14,038 bases of DNA from Cacconaster sp045642485. GTDB lineage: Bacteria > Bacteroidota > Bacteroidia > Bacteroidales > UBA932. The stretch spans positions 1 through 14,038 of the forward strand of contig JAZUIV010000049.1 of NCBI GenBank assembly GCA_045642485.1. The letters are read 5' to 3'. The notes beneath the pieces are model-generated. The model made no database searches and had not been told where the DNA came from. It worked only from the letters and a program-made list of their open reading frames with translations. Below are positions 7,581 to 14,038 of the stretch, piece after piece; position 1 is the stretch's first letter, and every line of letters starts with the position of its first letter. A program made the position numbers and the translations under genes.

Positions 7581-9161
7581 TCATTTAGTGAGTTTGAACT
7601 GACCCGGCCTGGAGGGAAGACGCCACCACAGGACTGAGGGATCTCCCTCTTCAGGGTCGTCATTGTCGGTGAATTTTACGTTGAGGGTGAATGCGCCGTC
7701 CTTTATTCTGCTGACTGGAACTGTCAGAGAAGCCGCCTCCGGTTCACAGGAGGCAGAATATTTCCTGCCACCGCTTTCAAGGAATATTTCAACTTTGTCA
7801 AGAGCGCGGATGTCATCGTGAGTACGTACAGTGACCACAATATTGCGGCCGACGTATTCTACGTCAAAATCAAACCATCCGTCATCGGGTCCGTGCCAAT
7901 CCCAACTCTCATCAATGTCATAATGGTCACGGCTTGCCAGAGTGATCTTCTCCCCTTTGGCGATGTTCCTGATGCAATCGGTAAGTATGGAAAGACGACC
8001 GGTAGCCTTCTGCGGCAGACCTTTAATCAGGTATTGTGCAAATGACTCAGCAACAATTTTTTCCGGTTCCACTCCGTCAGGATTCGACACTTTCAGTCTG
8101 TATTTTTTGTCCGAGCGGGGAGACAGTTTTCCGGAGATATTGGAATGGTCGAACTTAAGGCCTTTCTGCGGAGCGAACTCTACGCCAAACTCCATTTCTG
8201 TGTCAAATGGATTGGAAACGGTAAGTTCGATATCGAAATCTGCCGGAGCGGGGCAGTCGAGCATCAGATAAGGGACACTGACGTAGCGGCCGGAAGACAT
8301 CCATCGGATGATGGGCATCGTGTTCCTGTCCACAATGTCATTGGGGATGAGTGAACCGATTGGAAGGTTGGCGACTGCGGGCTTGCCGTCACGGGCTGAG
8401 ACAAGCATAATGTGGTCATATTCACCGAAAAGGGGGCCGCGAAGTTCGGAATCTCCACCGGCTGTCGCTACTATGAAATAGTCCATCCCCCCTCGCTGTT
8501 CATAATAGTACTGATGCGTATGACCGCTGAAAACAGTGTATTGATGTCCCTGAAGCATCTCGTCTATATATTCATAGCCTCCGTGGTTCTCCGGTGCCCA
8601 GAGCGGAGCGTGCATAAAGACATATATATGACGGCCATCCCAGCCGTCGAGTACACTTCGGAAATACTCTACCTGCGCATCGGAGATGTCCCGACCTCCG
8701 TGTTCCTGAGTATCAAGCACGAGGAAGAGGTCAGGGCCGACGTTGAAACTGTAATAGTTTGCGCCGAAGCGGCTGACGAAATCATCTGTCTGAAGCTGGT
8801 TGGTCATATCGTGATTACCTCCCACTAAAAAGAAGGGAGCATCAAGCTTTTCCAGACGTCCGAGAATATCCTTCCAATCCCGTTCGCAGTATTTCACATC
8901 TGTAAAGTATCCACCGATAAGGTCGCCCACGTTGATGACAAAGTCGGGGGCAAGCCTGTTGATTTCCTCTATCGCAAGTTCGAACGCGCCAGTCTCGTCA
9001 CCTCCGGTCTTGTCAGGGAGAACCACGAATTTATAATCGTTCCCGTTGAATGCCGGTATGCCGGTCCAGGGTTTCTTTTCGGTTTTGAGCGGTGATGAGA
9101 ATGTCTGAGCCATTACTGTTACGGAGGCCAGAATGAGGAAAGCGCATAAAATTTTTTTCAT
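7581..9161 (-). CDS. Exported calcineurin-like metallophosphoesterase with C-terminal beta-sandwich (CBM9-like) region
   Basis: Exported (type I signal MKKILCAFLILASVTVMAQ) phosphoesterase of 526 aa, first gene of the second block. The two-metal calcineurin-like signature is visible in order: Asp50 (VVLPDKTGG), Asp80 (NVGDLIGG), GGNHD with Asn116-His117, His184 (FMHAPLW), and SGHTHQY with His214 and His216. The usual first motif Asp-x-His is Asp50-Lys-Thr52 here, so one common metal ligand is replaced. The catalytic domain ends near residue 260. Residues about 290-400 look like a beta-sandwich. Residues about 413-526 resemble a CBM9-like fold (DESWDWHGPDDGWFDFDVEY, later TDNDDPEEGDPSVLWW). 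It should hydrolyse phosphomono- or diesters in the periplasm; the substrate is not predictable from sequence. Its TGA stop overlaps an upstream in-frame ATG of the GH51 gene, indicating co-transcription. Confidence 0.88.
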   Translation of the reverse strand: MKKILCAFLILASVTVMAQTFSSPLKTEKKPWTGIPAFNGNDYKFVVLPDKTGGDETGAFELAIEEINRLAPDFVINVGDLIGGYFTDVKYCERDWKDILGRLEKLDAPFFLVGGNHDMTNQLQTDDFVSRFGANYYSFNVGPDLFLVLDTQEHGGRDISDAQVEYFRSVLDGWDGRHIYVFMHAPLWAPENHGGYEYIDEMLQGHQYTVFSGHTHQYYYEQRGGMDYFIVATAGGDSELRGPLFGEYDHIMLVSARDGKPAVANLPIGSLIPNDIVDRNTMPIIRWMSSGRYVSVPYLMLDCPAPADFDIELTVSNPFDTEMEFGVEFAPQKGLKFDHSNISGKLSPRSDKKYRLKVSNPDGVEPEKIVAESFAQYLIKGLPQKATGRLSILTDCIRNIAKGEKITLASRDHYDIDESWDWHGPDDGWFDFDVEYVGRNIVVTVRTHDDIRALDKVEIFLESGGRKYSASCEPEAASLTVPVSRIKDGAFTLNVKFTDNDDPEEGDPSVLWWRLPSRPGQFKLTK

Positions 9162-9183
9162 AAATTTTCAAAACAGGTTCTTG

Positions 9184-9191
9184 CAAATTTA
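9184..9191 (-). promoter_or_regulatory. Possible Bacteroidota -7 promoter box before the metallophosphoesterase gene
   Basis: The minus strand reads TAAATTTG, an exact match to the Bacteroidota sigma-ABfr -7 consensus TAnnTTTG. It sits 22 bases before the ATG at 9161 and just downstream of the terminator. No TTG element is visible at the expected -33 spacing, so the assignment rests on the -7 box and its position. If real, it would let the phosphoesterase/GH51 block be transcribed apart from susCD. Confidence 0.45.
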
Positions 9192-9224
9192 GCGAATTTC
9201 CGGGATTACTTTGATATGATTCAC

Positions 9225-9257
9225 AAAAAAGCAGGGCAGCCGGGAGGGCTGCCCTGC
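9225..9257 (-). terminator. Rho-independent terminator after the beta-helix lipoprotein gene
   Basis: Positions 9231-9241 and 9247-9257 form a perfect 11-bp GC-rich stem (GCAGGGCAGCC / GGCTGCCCTGC) with a 5-nt loop. Read on the minus strand it is followed at once by six T residues (9230-9225). It ends the susC-susD-beta-helix unit 37 bases after that unit's last stop codon, and separates it from the metallophosphoesterase gene. Confidence 0.92.
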
Positions 9258-9294
9258 AATTTGAATATTCAGTTAATCTGTAGAATTGCCTCTA

Positions 9295-10995
9295 TTAATA
9301 GCAACCGACGTTAACTTTTCCGCCAACTACGCGGGGTTCGCCTGCAAGGTTGGTAGGATAACTGGCAAGAAGAGCCTTGACATCAAGGGTGTAAGGACCG
9401 AACTTCTTACCTGTATAGGTTACGGAGCCGAGGGTGCCGGCACCGACCGCCTTACCAACAGGTTTGTAATCTGCAGTGAGAATTTCGCTGATGTCACCTC
9501 CGAGAGGGAAGTCAATCTGATTCTGAACCGTTACGCCCGATGCTTCTTTCATGCTTCCTTCATAGATGTTGTTTGCAAGTGTTCCTATGCCGCCACCCAT
9601 ATTGAGGAAGCCATCCTGAGGTTCATATGCAGGCACAACCATATCGGAAGTACAAGGAGAAGTAAAGTTACCTGCCATAATGTTGTTTGCAAAGATTGAG
9701 CAAACATCACCACGAAGAACCATACCTGAGTAAGGTCCGCCGTATTCAGCCCAGTTCTTATTGCCGACAACGGTATTGTTGACGAAGATAAGTTCTGTCT
9801 GGTTGTAGCAGATGAAAGTTGAAGCATAACCGTCTTTCTTGGTGGAAACGTTATCAACGATAAGGTTACCGACGATAGTTGCCTTGACGGGTTCTGAGTC
9901 AGACTTGCCTTCACCGAAGCCGAAAGCGGGACCGTGACCAGTTCCTTCATTATTGGAAATAATACAGTTCACAACCGTAAGAGTTGTCTGATGTTTGCCT
10001 TCGTTTGTACCGATGGCACCCTTCTCAGAAACACAGTCGTGTACATAGCAGTTGCTGATGGTGATAGGTCCACCTACGCAGTGGAAAGCGGTACCGTGAT
10101 TACCTTTGGCGCCCTTAACCTCAAAGTAAGAGATCTTTGCATAGCCGTTCATAGGAGAGCCATCTTCCTCAGCACACCAGAATGCATAACCTCCGACTGC
10201 GTCGAGAACGGAAAGATTGTCCATACTCTGCTCTGTAAAGTCGGAATTCCAACCACCGGAAACAGACTTGTTGGCATTGCTGCCACCCATTGAGATCTGA
10301 CCCATAAATGAGGCACCACCCTCAACACGGATTTCCTGGAACTGCTTTGCTTTGTCGATTGCGGCCTGGAGGTCGTCACCGGCTCTTACGAAAGCAGGAG
10401 CGATAACGGCAACCATACTTCCGATGATCTTGTCACCTTCAGTACTGACCACGTATGTCCAAATATAGTAGTCAACACCTTCTTCAAGTCCGGTAACAGT
10501 ACCCTGAGTCTTGCCAGGGGCACCTGACTGAGGTGCATCTTTTCCGCTGTTCACATCCGATGTCTTGGAATAGATGATACCCCAGGATTCGTAGTCATCA
10601 GGATAAGAGGTAGCAAGTTCAGAACTTACAGTAACCTCCGTTGCTCCCTGATTTACAAGGGCTGTGGTAACTTTACCATCAAGCTTGTGAGCCTTCTGGC
10701 TAATGATCATCTTGTCAGTTTTACCTGCTACAGTGAACTCAGCGCGACGGATGATGTCCTGAGTATTTCTTCTTACAGTGAAGGAAACGGCATTGCCGTT
10801 CTGGCTTACTGAAAGCCAGGGATACAATTCGTCGGGGGTCACATTGCCGGGTACCTCAAGAGTATAGGATCCGGGGGTGTATTCAACAACCATTCTGTAC
10901 GGATTCTGAGGCAGCTGAGGCAGCTGGTTCTTCTCACAAGCCGTAAGAAGGATTGCGAATGAGCATAATGCGAATAATATTTTTTTCATATTCAT
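9295..10995 (-). CDS. Surface lipoprotein with BACON-like domain and right-handed beta-helix (candidate surface glycan-binding protein)
   Basis: A 566-aa lipoprotein directly after susD, the place where SusE/F-type surface glycan-binding proteins are usually encoded. The signal MNMKKILFALCSFAILLTAC has lipid-modified Cys20; translation could also begin at Met3 (10989). Residues about 31-102 resemble a BACON domain (WLSVSQNGNAVSFTVRRN, a later Arg-Ala-x-Phe-Thr-Val strand, and closing IISQKA). Residues about 105-200 look like an Fn3-type beta-sandwich (WGIIYSKTSD, VTGLEEGVDYYIWTYVVS). From about 205 to the end are repeated strands of parallel beta-helix type, with Asn/Cys-rich turns (ITISNCYVHDC, LTVVNCIISNNEG, ATIVGNLIVDN, LIFVNNTVVGN) and a GEPRVVGGKVNVGCY end like many beta-helix proteins. 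Such helices occur in pectate lyases and other polysaccharide lyases, but I see no identifiable catalytic set. Either a binding protein or a divergent lyase is possible. A strong terminator follows. Confidence 0.8.
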   Translation of the reverse strand: MNMKKILFALCSFAILLTACEKNQLPQLPQNPYRMVVEYTPGSYTLEVPGNVTPDELYPWLSVSQNGNAVSFTVRRNTQDIIRRAEFTVAGKTDKMIISQKAHKLDGKVTTALVNQGATEVTVSSELATSYPDDYESWGIIYSKTSDVNSGKDAPQSGAPGKTQGTVTGLEEGVDYYIWTYVVSTEGDKIIGSMVAVIAPAFVRAGDDLQAAIDKAKQFQEIRVEGGASFMGQISMGGSNANKSVSGGWNSDFTEQSMDNLSVLDAVGGYAFWCAEEDGSPMNGYAKISYFEVKGAKGNHGTAFHCVGGPITISNCYVHDCVSEKGAIGTNEGKHQTTLTVVNCIISNNEGTGHGPAFGFGEGKSDSEPVKATIVGNLIVDNVSTKKDGYASTFICYNQTELIFVNNTVVGNKNWAEYGGPYSGMVLRGDVCSIFANNIMAGNFTSPCTSDMVVPAYEPQDGFLNMGGGIGTLANNIYEGSMKEASGVTVQNQIDFPLGGDISEILTADYKPVGKAVGAGTLGSVTYTGKKFGPYTLDVKALLASYPTNLAGEPRVVGGKVNVGCY

Positions 10996-11010
10996 TCTGT
11001 TTTTTATCTA

Positions 11011-12858
11011 CTAATATCCGGCATTCTGTTTCAGAGCACCTGCAGATTTTGAAATCTGGTTTGAAGGATAAGGGAATACTGCGAAGTGAGGATCCCACTT
11101 GGCGTTCTTGTTCATCTGTTCGTAATCCCTGTAAGGACCTACACCGGGAGTAGGATCTCCGAGCTCGGTATTGATTGAACCATATACAAGGCCCTTGACT
11201 TCAACGGTTTCACCTGTATTAGGGTCAACCTTTGTACCAAGTACTTGGGTTTCACCTGTAGGATTGACACCCTGTCCGACGGGCGAATCCCAATAACCGC
11301 GATATACGTGGAAGAGTGCGCGGGGATGAGCTTCGAGGGCAGCGATGGCCTTGTTCTTGAGCCAAGTGCCTACGCCTTCACCGATTGCCCAGCGCTTGAG
11401 GTCGATACCGCTGTCAGAGAGAGTTTCGAACATAAGTTCGCAAACACGCTCGTGATAGAGTTCCTCCCAGGTACCAGTGCAATTCTCAGCAAGACCGGCA
11501 CGTTTGCGGATTGCATTGAGATCCTTTGCAGCAGCGGAGGTGTTGCCCTTGTGGAGGTTAGCCTCAGCACGAAGGAGAAGAGCGTCAGCAAAACGCATTA
11601 CGTGGAAGTTGACACGGGCTGAAGGCCAGCTGCCACCTGCCTCATTGACATAACCGGTATTGACGAAATCCGCGTGTTTGAAGGGCTCCATCCATTTGTT
11701 GATCTGGAAACCTGTCTCGACATCCTGCTCGCCATAGTACTTCATTGTCACACCATTGTACTCAAACTCCTGACCGTACTGAAGAATTGTACGGTAGAGA
11801 CGCTCGTTGACCATCTTGCCGTCTTTCATAGCAGCCTTTCCGGTCTCGTGATCGATTGAGTCACCATCCTTGAGGAATTCCTCGAAAGCGTCGTATGAGG
11901 GCTTGAACTGACCCCATCCGTTATAGACACCCCAACCTTTGTTCTCAAGGCAGACACCGATGAATTCGCAACCTGTACGGGGGTTGTAACCTCCATTGGA
12001 AGGAATTGACCAGCAGTACTCTTTGTTCCACCAGGTAGGGATTTCGTCATTGAACAGCTCGGAGAAGGTAGGCATAAGACCTTTGCCATATGTTCCTTCA
12101 AGCTTGTTGACAACGGTGATTACATTGTCCCACTGTGAAGCATCCCAGGTTGCCCAGTAAGCATATACGCGGGCCTGCATTGCGCAAGCTGCTTCCTTGC
12201 TGGCACGACCTTTCTCGTCAGTTGTGTATTCACTGGCAAGAGGAAGAAGTTCCTCGGCTTTCTGGAGGTCGTAGATAATCATTGCATAGTTGTCGCAAAC
12301 TGAAGCCTGCTGAGGAGGAATTGAGTAGTCGTAAGGAGTGTCGGGGAATGAAACCTCATACTGAACCTGAGGTACACCGAGTTCCTTTGTACCGTAACGG
12401 CTGGCAATGGTGAGGTAGAGCCAAGCTCTCATAAAGTATGCTTCTCCAAGACCTCTTTTACCTACATAGGAGAGTGTTTCACCAGCTTTCTCCTTGTCGG
12501 TGAGGGACTTGACAATCCAGTTGGCTCTTGCGCTGAAGCTGTAGCACTTGTCAAACACTGAAGTAAGAGGGCCTTCGTCGCCGCTCCACTGGAGGCAGAA
12601 AAGCTGCGGCCAGTCACGGGTACGACCGGGAACCATATTGATACCTACGCACTGCTCCCAGTGATAGTCACGACCAAAAAGGTCATCACCGTCTGCGAGA
12701 GGTGAGTAGATTGACTTGACGGCATTCTCAATCTGAGAGTCGTTCTCGAAATATGTATCGGAAGTAGGAGTACCCATAGGCTTCACGTCGAGGAATTTTT
12801 CGCATGAAGTGAGGGTCAGCGCAGCGAGAGCAATAGCAAAAATAAATATCTTTTTCAT
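11011..12858 (-). CDS. SusD-family glycan-binding lipoprotein
   Basis: Surface lipoprotein (615 aa) that forms the lid of the SusC transporter and binds the glycan. The N-terminus is a lipoprotein signal (MKKIFIFAIALAALTLTSC; lipid-modified Cys19) followed by EKFLDVKP, the classic SusD start. TPR-like helices follow, with the family's GLGEAYFMRAWLYLTIASRYG motif region at about residues 137-156. A second conserved stretch, VMRFADALLLRAEANL, lies in the C-terminal half, as does DLNAIRKRAG. The protein ends in the family-typical PYPSNQISKSAGALKQNAGY. Length is slightly above the usual 500-600 aa. The aromatic-rich middle (WWNKEYCW, GWGVYNGWGQF) could supply sugar-stacking residues, but that is a guess. 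The start is set by the lipoprotein signal and the upstream AAGGAG. It is part of the SusC-SusD-beta-helix transcription unit; the next gene starts 15 bases downstream. Confidence 0.97.
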   Translation of the reverse strand: MKKIFIFAIALAALTLTSCEKFLDVKPMGTPTSDTYFENDSQIENAVKSIYSPLADGDDLFGRDYHWEQCVGINMVPGRTRDWPQLFCLQWSGDEGPLTSVFDKCYSFSARANWIVKSLTDKEKAGETLSYVGKRGLGEAYFMRAWLYLTIASRYGTKELGVPQVQYEVSFPDTPYDYSIPPQQASVCDNYAMIIYDLQKAEELLPLASEYTTDEKGRASKEAACAMQARVYAYWATWDASQWDNVITVVNKLEGTYGKGLMPTFSELFNDEIPTWWNKEYCWSIPSNGGYNPRTGCEFIGVCLENKGWGVYNGWGQFKPSYDAFEEFLKDGDSIDHETGKAAMKDGKMVNERLYRTILQYGQEFEYNGVTMKYYGEQDVETGFQINKWMEPFKHADFVNTGYVNEAGGSWPSARVNFHVMRFADALLLRAEANLHKGNTSAAAKDLNAIRKRAGLAENCTGTWEELYHERVCELMFETLSDSGIDLKRWAIGEGVGTWLKNKAIAALEAHPRALFHVYRGYWDSPVGQGVNPTGETQVLGTKVDPNTGETVEVKGLVYGSINTELGDPTPGVGPYRDYEQMNKNAKWDPHFAVFPYPSNQISKSAGALKQNAGY

Positions 12859-12865
12859 ATTGTTT

Positions 12866-12871
12866 CTCCTT
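12866..12871 (-). promoter_or_regulatory. Shine-Dalgarno sequence of the susD-like gene
   Basis: Minus-strand AAGGAG lies 7 bases upstream of the susD ATG (12856-12858), inside the short susC-susD gap. A strong Shine-Dalgarno match is uncommon in Bacteroidota, where most genes have A-rich leaders. It supports the chosen start and suggests efficient independent translation of SusD. Confidence 0.7.
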
Positions 12872-12873
12872 GA

Positions 12874-14038
12874 TTAGTAAGTGAATTTAAGACCGAATGA
12901 AAGTACGCGTGATACAGGGTACTTGAGAGCATCCCAACCGCCGCACTCAGGATCCATTCCGGAATACTTGGTAAAGGTCACGAGGTTCTCGCCGCTGAAG
13001 AAGACAGAGAGTGAACTTCCGCGCTGTCCGAGGTGTGAACCCTTGCGGATAAGGCTTGTGAAATCGTAATTGAGGGTAACGTTCTTCAGACGGATGTATG
13101 AAGCGTCCTCAAGATAGTAGGTTGAAGGAACTGTGAAGTTTCCGTTGGCATCATCCCTGGTCAGACGAGGAATGTTGCTGGTAGGATTCTCAGGAGTCCA
13201 GGCGTTGAGAATGTCTCTTCCGCGGTTGAAGTTACCGTCACCGTGGCTGTAGAGAGAGTATTTTGCCATATAGGCTGCCTGTGCGCCCTGAACACCCTGG
13301 AACATTACGCTCAGTGAGAGGTTCTTCCAGGTGAAACCGGCGTTGAGGGCAAATGTCCAGTCGGGAGTTGCGTTGCCGCAATACTGACGGTCCTTGCTGT
13401 TGTCGATCTTGCCGTCGCCGTCGAAGTCCTCGAACTTGAGGTCACCGGGCTGTGCATAAGGCTGGATGAGCTTGCCGTCTTTCTGGTGATCGTAAACGTC
13501 TTCCCAGCTCTGGAAAATGCCGAGGCATTTAACGAGATAGTATGAATTCAGAGGCTGACCTTCAGCTGTCTGATAGATGTAGGCTACGTTACGGTATCCG
13601 CCGCCGCCTGTCCAGACGCCCTTGCTTCCGTCACCCTGAACAACTCCGATATCGCTGACCCAGTTCTTGTTGTAGGCTGCGTTACCGTTGATGAAGTAGC
13701 TCCAGTCGCCCTTCTTGTCCTGCCAACCGATCTGCATTTCGAAACCGCGGTTCATAACTTCACCGAGGTTGACTTTCATAGCGCTTACACCGATTGTTGA
13801 AGGCCATCCTGAAGACTGGTCCTGAATAAGGTTCCAGGTACGTTTGTTATAGAAGTCGAAGCTCATTGAGAGGCGGTCGCTGAACATATCGATGTCGAGA
13901 CCTGCGTCGAGCTGCTCTGAAGTTTCCCAAGTGAGGTTGGGGTTCAAGGCTGAACCGAGGTAGTAGAACTTACCGGTAAGGATACCGCCGGCTGTTCCGT
14001 TACCACCGTCACCAAGACCGTACCACATTGACTGAGAG
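12874..14038 (-). CDS. SusC-like TonB-dependent outer-membrane transporter, C-terminal part (5' end outside window)
   Basis: Outer-membrane beta-barrel that, with its SusD partner, imports glycan fragments using TonB energy. Only about 387 C-terminal residues are present; the reading frame stays open to the window edge, reading S-Q-S before the first in-window Met, so the N-terminal extension, plug and early barrel strands lie beyond 14038. Visible SusC hallmarks are a PGDLKFEDFDGDGKID stretch (the Asp/Gly-rich extracellular loop typical of the family), alternating amphipathic strands rich in aromatic residues (for example WTFALNAGF and LSLSVMFQGV), and a final strand ending in aromatic Tyr (LSFGLKFTY), as outer-membrane barrels do. 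It stops with TAA 15 bases before the susD start, the usual susC-susD arrangement. The substrate cannot be read from this part. Identity as a SusC C-terminus is secure. Confidence 0.95.
   Translation of the reverse strand, partial: SQSMWYGLGDGGNGTAGGILTGKFYYLGSALNPNLTWETSEQLDAGLDIDMFSDRLSMSFDFYNKRTWNLIQDQSSGWPSTIGVSAMKVNLGEVMNRGFEMQIGWQDKKGDWSYFINGNAAYNKNWVSDIGVVQGDGSKGVWTGGGGYRNVAYIYQTAEGQPLNSYYLVKCLGIFQSWEDVYDHQKDGKLIQPYAQPGDLKFEDFDGDGKIDNSKDRQYCGNATPDWTFALNAGFTWKNLSLSVMFQGVQGAQAAYMAKYSLYSHGDGNFNRGRDILNAWTPENPTSNIPRLTRDDANGNFTVPSTYYLEDASYIRLKNVTLNYDFTSLIRKGSHLGQRGSSLSVFFSGENLVTFTKYSGMDPECGGWDALKYPVSRVLSFGLKFTY

Noticed and set aside
1..14038. Signs of a mobile element, phage or defence system
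   Set aside because: No transposase, integrase, terminal repeats, CRISPR repeats or toxin-antitoxin genes were seen; all genes fit one metabolic locus plus a peptidase.

Overview
The window looks like the downstream part of a polysaccharide utilization locus (PUL) from a member of the Bacteroidota, most likely a gut-type Bacteroidales. The evidence is an adjacent SusC/SusD pair, a run of exported lipoproteins and signal-peptide proteins starting MKK, and TAnnTTTG-type promoter boxes. Base composition is intermediate, and I cannot name a genus. All eight supported genes lie on the minus strand, so transcription runs from position 14038 toward position 1. No tRNA, rRNA, IS element, CRISPR array or transcriptional regulator was found; any PUL regulator would lie outside the window.

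Layout in transcription order: (1) The C-terminal part of a SusC-type TonB-dependent transporter is cut by the window edge. It is followed by a SusD lipoprotein with a clear Shine-Dalgarno sequence, then by a lipoprotein in the SusE/F position (BACON-like domain, Fn3-like region, right-handed beta-helix). This block ends at a strong intrinsic terminator (9225-9257). (2) A tightly packed second block follows: exported calcineurin-like metallophosphoesterase, GH51 alpha-L-arabinofuranosidase lipoprotein, type I phosphodiesterase/nucleotide-pyrophosphatase lipoprotein with a LamG domain, and ADP-ribosylglycohydrolase-fold lipoprotein. Gaps inside it range from a few overlapping bases to 17 bases, and a possible promoter box sits before it. 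(3) An exported bleomycin-hydrolase/PepC-type cysteine peptidase follows, with its own possible promoter and a terminator-like hairpin. (4) The last ~350 bases hold no convincing gene, only some inverted repeats.

Working model (inference): SusC/SusD and the beta-helix lipoprotein capture and import a glycan. GH51 points to arabinofuranosyl, or another pentofuranosyl, linkages. The unusual point is that this furanosidase is co-transcribed with two phosphoesterases of different folds and an exported ADP-ribosylglycohydrolase-fold protein. That combination suggests a substrate carrying both phosphoesters and pentofuranosides, such as a phosphorylated capsule or teichoic-type glycan, or nucleotide/ADP-ribose-like material. 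The ordinary alternative is a plant arabinan/arabinoxylan PUL with accessory enzymes. The sequence alone cannot decide between these.
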